From Flavobacteriales bacterium (lineage in GTDB: Bacteria > Bacteroidota > Bacteroidia > Flavobacteriales_F > PHOS-HE28), in contig JAEUSY010000012.1 in NCBI GenBank assembly GCA_016788295.1, forward strand, positions 23,229 through 87,228: a DNA stretch of 64,000 bases, read 5' to 3'. The position numbers and the translations under genes are program-made. Below the pieces are notes generated by a model. It searched no databases. It had not been told where the DNA came from and saw nothing but the letters and a program-made list of their open reading frames with translations. Positions 28,420 through 37,229 of this stretch are shown piece by piece (the first letter of the stretch is position 1; every line of letters starts with the position of its first letter).

Positions 28420-28820
28420 CGTGATCGGGTGCTGAACAAGAGGACCAACACCAGGATGGCGGAGAGCACCAAAGCGCTCATCACCAGCCCAAGACCCAAC
28501 AAGGCGGCAATGAGAAGCACAGGGATGATGAGCCCACGCGGTTCGATGGCACGACCCAGCAACCCGCCTATGACCAGGCCGCCGGAAATGATGAACGATG
28601 CTGCCAACCCCTGATCGAAATGCCGCAAAAGGAGCACGAGACCGAAGGAGGATACCAACAACGACCACGATACCAACGGACCGCGATCTGCCGGACGGAA
28701 TCCCCGGTTCCAGGCCCAGCCCACCAGGGCCAGCACCACCACCAGCAGCAGGAACAGTGTGAGCACTTCCACCCAACCGTGGAGCAATGCCCCTACCCAT
28801 CTATCGGCCTCGGTCCGCAT
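28416..28820 (-). CDS. Small integral membrane protein in CotH operon, 134 aa
   Basis: Four to five hydrophobic helices cover most of the protein (LTLFLLLVVVLALVGWAW, SWSLLVSSFGLVLLL, FIISGGLVIGGLLG, LIIPVLLIAALLGLGLVM, LVLSAILVLVLLF), with a conserved-looking GRAIEPRGL loop between helices. That loop and its place in a CotH operon recall DUF4956 membrane proteins, but it is shorter than those and I am not confident. It overlaps the CotH gene by 4 nt and probably starts the operon. It is likely an inner-membrane partner of the CotH proteins. Confidence 0.72.
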   Translation of the reverse strand: MRTEADRWVGALLHGWVEVLTLFLLLVVVLALVGWAWNRGFRPADRGPLVSWSLLVSSFGLVLLLRHFDQGLAASFIISGGLVIGGLLGRAIEPRGLIIPVLLIAALLGLGLVMSALVLSAILVLVLLFSTRSR

Positions 28821-28863
28821 ATGCGTTGCTTTGAGCCTCTAAATTGAGCCCCGCTACCGCAGA

Positions 28864-29385
28864 ATGAACATGGACCGCCGGGGAGTTTTCAAGATCGCAT
28901 TGGTGTTCGTGGCTGCATTAGTGGCCTGGGCGCTGCTGCGGCGGCAACACGCACCATACTTACAACGCGTTACGGATGAACAGGTGCCAGCGCAGAGCAA
29001 GGCCGTGAACACCGCAACCTATGAAGGTGACAGAACATTCCTGTGGACGGACAGGGATTACCATACCACGACACGTGTAGGCCGATTGAGCGGCAAGGTG
29101 TTCACCCGCATTGGGCGGCGCGAACATGCGCCTTACTATCTGCGGGTGTTACGAAGTACAAGGCTGTATACGCTGGCCAATGGTGACCGGCTGGAAGGAC
29201 TCAAGGAATGGACCGTGCTGGAGGACAGCGTGCTGGTGCTTGATGCCTACGCGCCGCGGACCTTCGATCGTGTGTTGATGTTGGTGGTTGAGGTCGGCAC
29301 ATACCGCATGGCCAACCCCACGAAAGGGCCAAGCCATCCCCTCTTCTTCGACCCTGCGGACGTGCAGGTAATTGGCACGCCCTAA
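28864..29385 (+). CDS. Hypothetical membrane-anchored protein, 173 aa
   Basis: A short basic N-terminus and a hydrophobic segment (FKIALVFVAALVAWALL, about 9-25) form a signal anchor. A globular part without recognisable domain follows (TFLWTDRDYHTTTRVGRLSG, YYLRVLRSTRLYTLANGDR). It is divergent from the CotH operon and ends in a 4-nt overlap with the convergent gene at 29382. A second ATG two codons in is possible. I do not recognise a family. Confidence 0.6.
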   Translation: MNMDRRGVFKIALVFVAALVAWALLRRQHAPYLQRVTDEQVPAQSKAVNTATYEGDRTFLWTDRDYHTTTRVGRLSGKVFTRIGRREHAPYYLRVLRSTRLYTLANGDRLEGLKEWTVLEDSVLVLDAYAPRTFDRVLMLVVEVGTYRMANPTKGPSHPLFFDPADVQVIGTP

Positions 29386-29843
29386 AGGAAGCGTTCCATC
29401 CAACTGGCGCGCAGGGGCACCCGGAAACGCTCGCGCAGCTCGCCTACGGTGGAGACCAGATCGTCGAATACGATGGTGTCACCCGTGATCACGCCGCTCT
29501 TCACCAGTTCAGGCAGCTCCTGCAACCGGCAACTGCGCACCTGGCCATCCTGTTCGAACACCACCACCATACGGTCGGTGAGCATCAGTTTCAGGTCATG
29601 CTCCAAGCGCTTCACGAAGGCCACGCTCTTGTCGATACTGCAGCCGCTGGCCAGCGCCTGCTCCTCGTCAACAGCGATCACCACGAAGCGGTCGTGCAGC
29701 ACGTCAACACAGGCATCCAAGGGCGTACCGTGAGCGGCCCAACCCTCGGTGAACTCAGCACCCCGTTCGCGCACCAAGCGCTGTTCCGCCTGCCCCAACG
29801 CACGTGGCGACTTGTAGATCCATGTGCGGGCATGAGCGGGCAT
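29382..29843 (-). CDS. Conserved Bacteroidota protein often labelled 'ABC transporter ATPase', 153 aa
   Basis: The blocks RTWIYKSPRALGQAEQRLV, WAAHGTPLDACVDVLHDRF, VDEEQALASGCSIDKSVAF and VPLRASWMERFL match a conserved Bacteroidota family that databases often name ABC transporter ATPase. No Walker A or ABC signature is present, so that name is unsupported. The invariant-looking SGCSID motif contains the most striking cysteine. I prefer the ATG at 29843 over 29879 because a CAACTTTGTACC box ends only 1 nt before 29880. Soluble and cytoplasmic by sequence; function unknown. Confidence 0.75.
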   Translation of the reverse strand: MPAHARTWIYKSPRALGQAEQRLVRERGAEFTEGWAAHGTPLDACVDVLHDRFVVIAVDEEQALASGCSIDKSVAFVKRLEHDLKLMLTDRMVVVFEQDGQVRSCRLQELPELVKSGVITGDTIVFDDLVSTVGELRERFRVPLRASWMERFL

Positions 29844-29883
29844 GGTGCCGAGGGTGCGATTGGCGTGCTGCGTCTGCATGGTA

Positions 29884-29891
29884 CAAAGTTG
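29884..29891 (-). promoter_or_regulatory. Candidate -7 box (CAACTTTG, then TACC)
   Basis: One mismatch to TAnnTTTG, on the minus strand just upstream of the 29382-29843 gene. If used, transcription would begin inside or past the ATG at 29879, which favours the start at 29843. Confidence 0.35.
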
Positions 29892-29962
29892 GTGATCCTA
29901 TGCATATGACCGAACGTTCCATCACGCCACGAAAACCGGCGGCGATCCGTTTACTTCGCCGC

Positions 29963-32900
29963 ATGACCAAACGCTCGAACCTTCTTCTGCCCGCCTTTGC
30001 CTTGATCGGAGCGCTTCAGGCCCAACAGGCCGATCGCTGGCTGAGGCAGCCCGCCATTTCCCCTGACGGCAGCACGATCGCCTTCTGCTACCAGGGCGAC
30101 ATCTGGCGCGTGCCCGCAAGTGGTGGCGAGGCCACGGTATTGACCACCAATGAGGCCTATGATCACACACCGGTGTGGAGCCCCGATGGCACACAGATCG
30201 CCTTCGCCAGCACCCGGCACGGTAACAACGATGTGTTCGTGATGCCAGCCACTGGTGGTCCCGCCACCCGCTTGACCTTCCACAGCAGCACCGAAACGCC
30301 GAGCGGTTTCACGCCCGATGGGGCCAACATTCTCTTCTATGGCCATCGCCAGGACGATGTGCGCCACCAACAGTTCCCGGTGGGCGGACTGGGGGAACTG
30401 TACAGTGTGCCCGCAAAGGGTGGCCGACCCGTGCAAGTGAGCACCATTGCCATGCAGAACGCACGCTACAATGCAGCGGGCACATTGATCGTATACCACG
30501 ACCGCAAAGGCTATGAGGACAACTACCGCAAGCACCACACCAGCAGCGTTACGCGCGACATTTGGACCTTCGACCCGAAGACCAAGGCCTACAAGCAACT
30601 GACCACATTCGCCGGCGAGGACCGCGATCCCGTGTTCAACCGCGATGGAACCACCATCTATTACCTAACGGAAGAGAAGGGATCATACAATGTGCACAAG
30701 ATGCCCAGCACGGGCGGTGCCAGCACGCAGGTGAGCTTCCTGAAGGACCACCCCGTGCGCTCACTGAGCCTGAGCAATACGGGTACGCTCTGCTTCAACT
30801 ACCGGGGCGAGATCTACTCGCTCAGCGATGGCGGCACACCCGTGAAAGTGGAGATCCGCACCCATAGTGATGGTCGATACCTCCCCGAGCGCACGGTGTC
30901 GGTGAACGACGATATCTCTGAAGTGATGCCTTCGCCGAACGGCAAGGAAGTGGCCTTCATCCATCGCGGTGAAGTATTCGTGAGCTCATTGGAAGGCACC
31001 ACACGGCGTGTGACGAACACACCGGAACAGGAACGATCGGTGAGCTGGAGCCCCGATGGACGCACCCTGCTCTACGCCACCGAGCGCGGCGGAAGCTGGG
31101 ACCTCTACATCACCACGATCGTGCGCAAGGAAGAGCCCTACTTCTTCAACGCCACATTGCTGAAAGAGGAAGCGCTGTTGGCCACGCCCGCCGAGGAATT
31201 CCAAGCCAACTACTCACCTGACGGAAAGGAAGTGGCCTACCTCGAGGAGCGCACCACCCTGAAGGTGTTCAACGTCGCCACCAAACAGACGCGGACCGTA
31301 TTGCCCGCCGTGCGCAACTACAGCTATGCCGATGGCGACCAATGGTACAGCTGGAGCCCGGACAGCAAGTGGTTCCTGGTGGAGTTCCTGAACAAGGAAC
31401 AATGGATCAACCAGGTGGGCATCATCAACGCCGACGGCAAGCAGGAAGTGATCGACCTGACACGCAGCGGCTATGGCGGCTATCATCCGGAATGGTCGGC
31501 CGATGGTTCGGCAGTGTACTTCTACAGTTCGCGCGATGGCATGAAGAACCACGCCAGCTGGGGCGGACAGTCCAACGTGTATGCCCTCTTCCTTACCCGC
31601 GAGGCCTACGATCGTTACAAGCTGAACAAGGAGGAACTGGAACTGGCCAAGGAAGCGGAGAAGAAGACCGAGGAAGGTGACAAAGGGGCCAAGGACAAGA
31701 AGGACGACAAGGGCAAGAAGGATGACAAGGCCGAAAAGAAGGAGGACGTGAAGCCGGTGAAGATCGAGATGGAAGGCCTTTACGACCGCAAAGTGCGCCT
31801 CACCGTACACTCCAGCAACCTCAGTGCGGCCGTGCTGAGCAAGGATGCCGAGAAGCTCTACTACCTCACGCCGTTCGAGAAAGGCTTCGACCTGTGGCAG
31901 ACCGAACTGCGCACCCGCGAGACCAAGATCATCAGCAAGCTCGGTGCTGGTTGGGCCGGCGACCTGAAGATCGACAAGGAAGGCAAGAACCTTTACTTCA
32001 TCAGCAATGGCAGCATTTCGCGCTACGACATCGAGAAGAGCGAAATGAAAGGCGTGGGCGTGAACGGAGAAATGACCTTGAACGAAAATGCAGAGCGGGC
32101 CTATCTCTTCGAGCACGTATGGCGCCAGGTGAAGAAGAAGTTCTACCGCGTTGACCTCCAGGGCGTGGACTGGGACCTCTACAAGCAGGAATACCAGCGC
32201 TTCGTGCCGGACATCAACAACAACTACGACATGGCCGAACTGCTCAGCGAAATGCTGGGCGAACTGAACGCTTCGCACACAGGCGCCGGTTACCGCCATT
32301 GGGAACCTACGGACGACCAGACCGCGGCACTGGGCCTGCTGTACGCGCCACACGATGGTACCGGGCTACTGGTGGCCGAACTGCTGCCGCGCAGCCCGGT
32401 GCTGAAAGAGGGTAGCAAAGTGCGCCCCGGTATTGTGATCGAGCAGATCGATGGGACCGCACTAACGCCGGACATCGACCCCGCACGCCTGCTGAACCGC
32501 AAGGCCGGCAAACCCACGTTGCTTGCGCTGCTTGACCCCAAGACCAACACGCGCTGGGAAGAGATCGTGAAGCCCATTGGCCTCGGCATGGAAATGGATC
32601 TTCTGTACCAGCGCTGGGTGGAACGCAGCCGCCACATCGTGGACAGCCTGAGCAACGGCCAACTGGGCTATGTACACGTGGAAGGCATGGACGACCAGAG
32701 CTTCCGCGTGGTGTATGAGGAAGCACTGGGTCGCTACCATGATCGCAAAGGCCTTGTGGTGGATACACGTTTCAACGGCGGCGGATGGCTGCATGATGAC
32801 CTGGCCACCTTCCTGAACGGCAAGACCTATATGCGGTTCGAGCCACGTGGCCAGAACTTGGGAACAGAGCCGCAGTTCAAGTGGCAGAAGCCCAGTGTGG

Positions 32901-33202
32901 TGGTGATGAGCGAGGGCAACTACAGCGATGCGCACATGTTCCCGGTGACCTACCGCGCGCTCGGCATCGGCAAGCTGGTAGGCATGCCCGTGGCCGGCAC
33001 CGGCACAGCCGTGTGGTGGGAAGGCCTGCAGAACGGCATGTGGTTCGGTATCCCCCAGGTGGGCATGATCGACAACAACGGCAATTACCTGGAGAACCAG
33101 CAACTGGACCCCGATGTGAAGCAGCCCCTGGACCCGGGTGCTGTGAGCACCGGTCGCGACCAACAGTTGGAACAAGCGGTGAAAGTGCTGCTGGGGCAAT
33201 AG
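29963..33202 (+). CDS. Tricorn-type S41 peptidase with beta-propeller and PDZ, 1079 aa
   Basis: The start at 29963 gives a signal peptide (RSNLLLPAFALIGALQAQ). TolB/WD40-like propeller blades fill about 25-550 (AISPDGSTIAFCYQGDIWRV, PVWSPDGTQIAFAST, RSVSWSPDGRTLLYAT). A lysine/aspartate-rich linker follows (about 560-600), then a second propeller-like part, a tricorn-core helix region, a PDZ (about 770-860) and an S41 protease domain. The catalytic serine is probably S988 in EGNYSDAHMFP, next to D989 as in tricorn. Family role: degrading oligopeptides; here it is exported to the periplasm or surface. A hairpin terminator follows. It is longer than archaeal tricorn core homologues but typical for Bacteroidota S41 proteins. 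Confidence 0.93.
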   Translation: MTKRSNLLLPAFALIGALQAQQADRWLRQPAISPDGSTIAFCYQGDIWRVPASGGEATVLTTNEAYDHTPVWSPDGTQIAFASTRHGNNDVFVMPATGGPATRLTFHSSTETPSGFTPDGANILFYGHRQDDVRHQQFPVGGLGELYSVPAKGGRPVQVSTIAMQNARYNAAGTLIVYHDRKGYEDNYRKHHTSSVTRDIWTFDPKTKAYKQLTTFAGEDRDPVFNRDGTTIYYLTEEKGSYNVHKMPSTGGASTQVSFLKDHPVRSLSLSNTGTLCFNYRGEIYSLSDGGTPVKVEIRTHSDGRYLPERTVSVNDDISEVMPSPNGKEVAFIHRGEVFVSSLEGTTRRVTNTPEQERSVSWSPDGRTLLYATERGGSWDLYITTIVRKEEPYFFNATLLKEEALLATPAEEFQANYSPDGKEVAYLEERTTLKVFNVATKQTRTVLPAVRNYSYADGDQWYSWSPDSKWFLVEFLNKEQWINQVGIINADGKQEVIDLTRSGYGGYHPEWSADGSAVYFYSSRDGMKNHASWGGQSNVYALFLTREAYDRYKLNKEELELAKEAEKKTEEGDKGAKDKKDDKGKKDDKAEKKEDVKPVKIEMEGLYDRKVRLTVHSSNLSAAVLSKDAEKLYYLTPFEKGFDLWQTELRTRETKIISKLGAGWAGDLKIDKEGKNLYFISNGSISRYDIEKSEMKGVGVNGEMTLNENAERAYLFEHVWRQVKKKFYRVDLQGVDWDLYKQEYQRFVPDINNNYDMAELLSEMLGELNASHTGAGYRHWEPTDDQTAALGLLYAPHDGTGLLVAELLPRSPVLKEGSKVRPGIVIEQIDGTALTPDIDPARLLNRKAGKPTLLALLDPKTNTRWEEIVKPIGLGMEMDLLYQRWVERSRHIVDSLSNGQLGYVHVEGMDDQSFRVVYEEALGRYHDRKGLVVDTRFNGGGWLHDDLATFLNGKTYMRFEPRGQNLGTEPQFKWQKPSVVVMSEGNYSDAHMFPVTYRALGIGKLVGMPVAGTGTAVWWEGLQNGMWFGIPQVGMIDNNGNYLENQQLDPDVKQPLDPGAVSTGRDQQLEQAVKVLLGQ

Positions 33203-33220
33203 CCTTGAGCAGTGCGTGTT

Positions 33221-33253
33221 CAAGGGCCGTGATCATGGCGATCGCGGCCCTTG
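33221..33253. terminator. Bidirectional hairpin between convergent genes
   Basis: A perfect 9-bp stem (33221-33229 with 33245-33253, CAAGGGCCG/CGGCCCTTG) lies between the stops of the S41 peptidase and the HD protein. A TTGTTGTTACC stretch follows on the plus side. It probably ends transcription from both sides. Confidence 0.6.
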
Positions 33254-33269
33254 TTGTTACCAGGTATTG

Positions 33270-33893
33270 TTAGCCGCCCAGTGCCTCAAGTTCATGGGCC
33301 AGGTTCCTGCGCGCAGCGCTCTCGAACTGTTCCCTGAACGCGGGAGTGCGATAGATGACAGGCATCCCCAGGAAATGACGCAGCACCTTGCGCCGTCCGG
33401 GCTTGTAGAGCAGATCGGGGTAACGCCGGTACTCCTTGCGCACGGCCGCGGCATACATGGCATACGCCTCCGGCGAAGCCCCCAGAACGGACAGGTCGGC
33501 ATCGCACAGATAGGCCGTATCCGGATCAGCAGTTGGTCCGTGGGTCTTGGTGGCGAGGATGTGGTCCTCCACTCGCTGCACGCGTTCCATGGTCATGCCC
33601 ATTGGCTTCAGTCTCGCGCGCATCAGGTCAGCACTGCGTTGTTCATTGTCCGAGCGCGTCACCTTGTAGATGATGTCGTGGTAGGCGATGGCAAGCACCA
33701 CCGCATCCGCATCCTCCATCTTGTACATATGCGGTAAAAGGACCCGTGCCATGTGCTCCAGATGATCGAGCGTGTGGTAATGACGGTCTTTGCTCGAACA
33801 CTCACGGACCACCTCGGCCCAAAGGATGGTGATCATTTCCGGTTTGGCACCGATGGTTATCAACGCCTTCCGGAAGAGTTCCTCGATCAGCAT
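33270..33893 (-). CDS. HD-domain metal-dependent hydrolase, 207 aa
   Basis: Metal-binding motifs of a small HD family are visible: HYHTLDHLEHM (H40, H44), AIAYHDIIY (H72, D73), an EDHI histidine in the middle, and CDADLSVLG supplying the last aspartate. NEQRSADLM is also characteristic. Proteins of this family are often misnamed NMDA receptor NMDAR2C subunit in databases. Predicted to be a cytoplasmic phosphohydrolase with unknown substrate. It is a single gene; nearby genes do not explain it. Confidence 0.85.
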   Translation of the reverse strand: MLIEELFRKALITIGAKPEMITILWAEVVRECSSKDRHYHTLDHLEHMARVLLPHMYKMEDADAVVLAIAYHDIIYKVTRSDNEQRSADLMRARLKPMGMTMERVQRVEDHILATKTHGPTADPDTAYLCDADLSVLGASPEAYAMYAAAVRKEYRRYPDLLYKPGRRKVLRHFLGMPVIYRTPAFREQFESAARRNLAHELEALGG

Positions 33894-33918
33894 GGCGAGG
33901 ATGGAATGAATGGGTTGA

Positions 33919-34707
33919 TCAGAGCTCCCCTGCCTCCGCGATCAGCTCGGCCACATCCTTCACCACCACTTCGCCCTCCTTGTTGAAGTGCTTGACCCCA
34001 TCGGTGAGCATGGTGTTGCAGAAAGGGCAACCAGCGGCGATGATGTCGGGCTTGACGCCCAAGGCCTCCTCACTCCGTTCGTGGTTCACCTCGCGGTTGC
34101 CCGGTTCGGCCTCCTTGAACATCTGTGCACCTCCGGCACCGCAGCACAGGCCGTTCTGTTTGCTGCGCTTTAACTCGACAAGGGCGGCATCCAGCTTCAA
34201 CAGCACTTCGCGCGGGGCCTCGTACTCATTGTTCCCGCGCCCCAAATAGCACGGATCGTGGAAGGTGATCCGCTTACCCTTGAAGTCGCCACCCTCCACC
34301 TTGATGCGCCCCTCCTTCAGCAGCGCATTGATGAACTGGGTGTGATGAAGTACCTCATATGTGCCACCCAATGCGGGATACTCGTTCTTCAACGTATTGA
34401 AGCAATGCGGGCATGCGGTAACGATGCGCTTCACACCATAACCGTTCAGCACGGTGACGTTCTGAAGGGCCTGCATCTGAAAGAGGAACTCGTTCCCGGC
34501 GCGCCGTGCGGGATCCCCGGTGCAGGTCTCTTCCTGGCCAAGCACCGCGAACTTCACCTTGGCAGCGTTCAGGATACGCACGAACGCCTTGGTGATCTTG
34601 CGAGCACGATCATCAAACGACCCGGCACAGCCGACCCAGAAGAGTACTTCAGGCACTTCGCCGGATGCGGCGAACTCGGCCATTGTGGGGACGCGCAATG
34701 CTTCCAT
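33919..34707 (-). CDS. CCG-domain Fe-S oxidoreductase, HdrB/LutA-like, 262 aa
   Basis: Two cysteine-rich CCG-type units are present: VLFWVGCAGSFDDRA with TACPHCFNT, and HDPCYLGRG with LCCGAGGAQMF followed by AGCPFCNTML. Such domains bind unusual Fe-S clusters in heterodisulfide reductase subunit B, LutA and GlpC-type proteins. It lies downstream of a membrane-bound HdrD-like 4Fe-4S protein (34861-36186), and together they probably form a membrane electron-transfer module. The 153-bp gap between them carries a heptanucleotide repeat. This pairing after MlaD is a conserved Bacteroidota arrangement as far as I recall. The electron donor is not visible. Confidence 0.88.
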   Translation of the reverse strand: MEALRVPTMAEFAASGEVPEVLFWVGCAGSFDDRARKITKAFVRILNAAKVKFAVLGQEETCTGDPARRAGNEFLFQMQALQNVTVLNGYGVKRIVTACPHCFNTLKNEYPALGGTYEVLHHTQFINALLKEGRIKVEGGDFKGKRITFHDPCYLGRGNNEYEAPREVLLKLDAALVELKRSKQNGLCCGAGGAQMFKEAEPGNREVNHERSEEALGVKPDIIAAGCPFCNTMLTDGVKHFNKEGEVVVKDVAELIAEAGEL

Positions 34708-34750
34708 CCTAGAGATCCTGGTTGAAGTTGAAGACGCAAAGCGAAAGCGT

Positions 34751-34799
34751 CAAGACACAAGTCTCAAGACCCAAGACACAAGACCCAAACTTCAAGACA
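34751..34799. repeat. Seven heptanucleotide tandem repeats (CAAGACM type)
   Basis: Seven 7-bp units in perfect register: CAAGACA, CAAGTCT, CAAGACC, CAAGACA, CAAGACC, CAAACTT, CAAGACA. The tract is noncoding, between the two Fe-S protein genes and upstream of the second one. The low-complexity tract contrasts sharply with the GC-rich flanks. Confidence 0.9.
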
Positions 34800-34860
34800 T
34801 AGGCTCCAACAGAGACCATAACTGGGGTTTGACCCATGAGCATTATGTCTTGCGGCTTGA

Positions 34861-36186
34861 TCATTCCTGCGCCCATTCCATGCGGCGGTCCGGTCCATAG
34901 GCCCAGGGTGCGCCATTGTTCTCCACGTTGTTGAACATACCGGTAAGCGATGGGCGCGTGCTGCTCTCCTCCATCACCTTGTACCGGCGCATCTCCATGA
35001 TGATGTTCACCGGATCGATGTTCACCGGGCAGGCCTGTGTACACGCGTTGCAGGTGGTGCAGGCCCACAGCTCCTCCTCGCTGATGCGGCTGTGCAGGCT
35101 GTTGCCATCATCCTCCCACTTCCCTTTCGCGTCGATGACCTTGCCCACTTCCTCCAAACGGTCGCGCGTGTCCATCATGATCTTGCGCGGGCTCAAGAGC
35201 TTACCGGTGAGGTTGGCCGGACATTCACTGGTGCAGCGGCCGCACTCGGTGCAGCTGTAGGCATCCATCAGGCTCTTCCAACTCAGGTCGAACACGTCCT
35301 TGGCCCCGAAACGCTCGGGCATATCAACACCGGCAACAGTGCGGGCCGGGGCGGGTGTGGGTGGTGGCACCGAGGGATCGAGCATGCTCTTCACCTCGCC
35401 GGTGATGCGGGGCATGTTGGATACCTGCGTACGCGGCTCCAATTTGCTGTACCACGTGTTCGGGAAGGCAAGAATGATGTGGAAGTGCTTGCTGTAGGGC
35501 AGGTAGTTGAGGAAGGCGAGAATACCCAGGATGTGGAACCACCACATGAAGCGCTCGAAGAACAGCACCGTTCCGTCGCTCATACCCGCAAAGAAGGGCT
35601 GCAGCAGGCTGCTCACGGGATAGCTTCCAGCCGTTGTGTAGTGCTCCATGCCGCGCTGGGCCAGCACCTGATCGGCCGCGTTCATCTTCAGGAAGGCACC
35701 CATCAGCGCGATCTCGGTGATCAGGATGATCATGGCGTCCTTCGAGGGCCAGCCTTTCATCTCGGGCTTGTGGAAGCGCGGCAATTGCAGCACGGCGCGC
35801 CGGGCAATGAAGACCACGCACGCCAGCAGCACGCCCACCGCAAGGATCTCGAAGCTTCCGATGAGGAAGTCGTAGAGGCGGCCAAGGAAGGAGCCGATCC
35901 GGTGCGTGCCGAAAATGCCGTCGATGATGATCTCGAGGACCTCGATGTTGATGATGATGAAGCCCACATAGATGAGGATGTGCATGATACCGGCCACCGG
36001 GCGCACCACCATTTTGCTCTGGCCCAGAGCCACACGGGCCATTACGCCCCAACGCTCAGCCTTTCGGTCGCTGATGTCCTCATCGCGGCCCAGCCTGATG
36101 TTGCGGACCACACGGCCCAGGTTCCGGGCGAACAGGGCCACGGCACCGGCAAGCAGCAGCAGGAAAAGGATGTTGGCGATGCTCAT
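34861..36186 (-). CDS. Membrane 4Fe-4S protein, HdrD/NarI-fusion-like, 441 aa
   Basis: The N-terminal half carries about five to six membrane helices (ANILFLLLLAGAVALFA, AGIMHILIYVGFIIINIEVL, FEILAVGVLLACVVFIA, AMIILITEIALMGAFL, WWFHILGILAFLNYLPY) resembling a cytochrome-b-type gamma subunit. The C-terminal half has two 4Fe-4S motifs: CTECGRCTSECP (from C312) and CTTCNACTQACP (from C376). It should pass electrons between the quinone pool and the soluble HdrB-like partner downstream. The start overlaps the MlaD stop by 4 nt. Together the order amidase, MlaD, this gene, HdrB-like suggests one operon. Confidence 0.9.
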   Translation of the reverse strand: MSIANILFLLLLAGAVALFARNLGRVVRNIRLGRDEDISDRKAERWGVMARVALGQSKMVVRPVAGIMHILIYVGFIIINIEVLEIIIDGIFGTHRIGSFLGRLYDFLIGSFEILAVGVLLACVVFIARRAVLQLPRFHKPEMKGWPSKDAMIILITEIALMGAFLKMNAADQVLAQRGMEHYTTAGSYPVSSLLQPFFAGMSDGTVLFFERFMWWFHILGILAFLNYLPYSKHFHIILAFPNTWYSKLEPRTQVSNMPRITGEVKSMLDPSVPPPTPAPARTVAGVDMPERFGAKDVFDLSWKSLMDAYSCTECGRCTSECPANLTGKLLSPRKIMMDTRDRLEEVGKVIDAKGKWEDDGNSLHSRISEEELWACTTCNACTQACPVNIDPVNIIMEMRRYKVMEESSTRPSLTGMFNNVENNGAPWAYGPDRRMEWAQE

Positions 36187-37211
36187 GGTTTGTTGGCTTC
36201 GCGCAAGGCCTTCGCGATGCGGTCGATGTCGCTGTCGCTCAGCTTGGGCTGTTTGTCCTTCTTACCGAACAACGAAAAATGGACATATCTGTTCGGATTC
36301 AAGCGCATATCCTCCAACAACAGGTCCAGCTCATGCGTGGCCGCCTCGAGGTTGGCATACAGCGTATCGTTCTTCATCAACTGGCCCAGCGAACCCTGCC
36401 CGGCCTCCAGCCCTTCCATGAGGCCTTTCAACTTGGCGGAGCTGGCGTTCAGATCGGCCACCATTTGTTTCACCTCGGCGCCGCTTAGCGTACCACTGAG
36501 GGTATCCATGTTCTGCAGGATACTGGCGATGTGGGTGTTGTATGCCACCAGGTTCTCCGACACTTTCCGCAAGTTCTCCAGTGTGCTGTGAACGGCCTGC
36601 GATTCCACCGCGATCATGGCATCAAGCCTACGGCTGGTGGCGTTGAAGGTCTCCAAAGTGCTGCGTATGCTGGAGAAGCTGGCATCGATGTCGCCGATGG
36701 CCGAATCGTTCAACACCCTGTTAAGGCCCGAAAGCACCGAATCCACGTTGGCCAGCATGTGCTCGGCCTTGCGCTTCAGGGGGTCGATCTGTTCGCCTAC
36801 GGCATCAGTAAGGCTCAGTTGTGCATCGCCCACAAGGGTATCGCCCTTGGAGGCCAGGTCCTTGCTCATACCTGGAATGATCTGGAGGGCGCGGGAGAAG
36901 AGATCTGCGCTGTAGATCTCCACTTTCGAGTCGCGCGGCACCTTCAGGTCATCATTATCGATCTGGAAGCTCACGACAATTCGGCCACTGCCATCGGGCA
37001 TCAATTGGGTGCGGATCACCTGGCCCACCTTCAGGCCGCGGTAAAAAACAGGGCTGGAACCGGTGACCCCGGACACATCGCCATACACGGCGTGGTACAC
37101 GTTACGCCGCTCCAACAGGTCGATACCCTTGAGGAAATTGATGCCGAAGATCAACAGTCCCAGACTTCCCAGGACCACCAAGGCAATGCTGTACTCGCGC
37201 TTGATTTTCAT
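36183..37211 (-). CDS. MlaD/MCE family lipid-transport protein, 342 aa
   Basis: A single N-terminal membrane helix (YSIALVVLGSLGLLIFGINF) is followed by an MCE domain (about 38-115; DVSGVTGSSPVFYRGLKVGQ, DGSGRIVVSFQIDNDD). A long helical coiled-coil region closes the protein. Family role: MCE proteins form hexameric rings that carry phospholipids between membranes with an MlaEF-type ABC pump; no such pump is in this window. It starts 18 nt after the amidase stop and overlaps the Fe-S gene by 4 nt. Anchored in the inner membrane with the body in the periplasm. Confidence 0.92.
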   Translation of the reverse strand: MKIKREYSIALVVLGSLGLLIFGINFLKGIDLLERRNVYHAVYGDVSGVTGSSPVFYRGLKVGQVIRTQLMPDGSGRIVVSFQIDNDDLKVPRDSKVEIYSADLFSRALQIIPGMSKDLASKGDTLVGDAQLSLTDAVGEQIDPLKRKAEHMLANVDSVLSGLNRVLNDSAIGDIDASFSSIRSTLETFNATSRRLDAMIAVESQAVHSTLENLRKVSENLVAYNTHIASILQNMDTLSGTLSGAEVKQMVADLNASSAKLKGLMEGLEAGQGSLGQLMKNDTLYANLEAATHELDLLLEDMRLNPNRYVHFSLFGKKDKQPKLSDSDIDRIAKALREANKP

Positions 37212-37229
37212 CCAAAAAAATGGCCGCGT

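Noticed and set aside
29382..29843. ABC transporter ATPase
   Set aside because: The usual database name fits the family, but no Walker A, Walker B or ABC signature is present in the sequence.
33270..33893. HD partner of a Pycsar or CBASS system with the DUF5706 gene
   Set aside because: The two genes lie about 12.5 kb apart with unrelated genes between, and no cyclase is visible.
34735..34860. Small gene between the two Fe-S protein genes
   Set aside because: The open frame there is just the heptad repeat read through; 7-bp units shift frame and give no stable protein.
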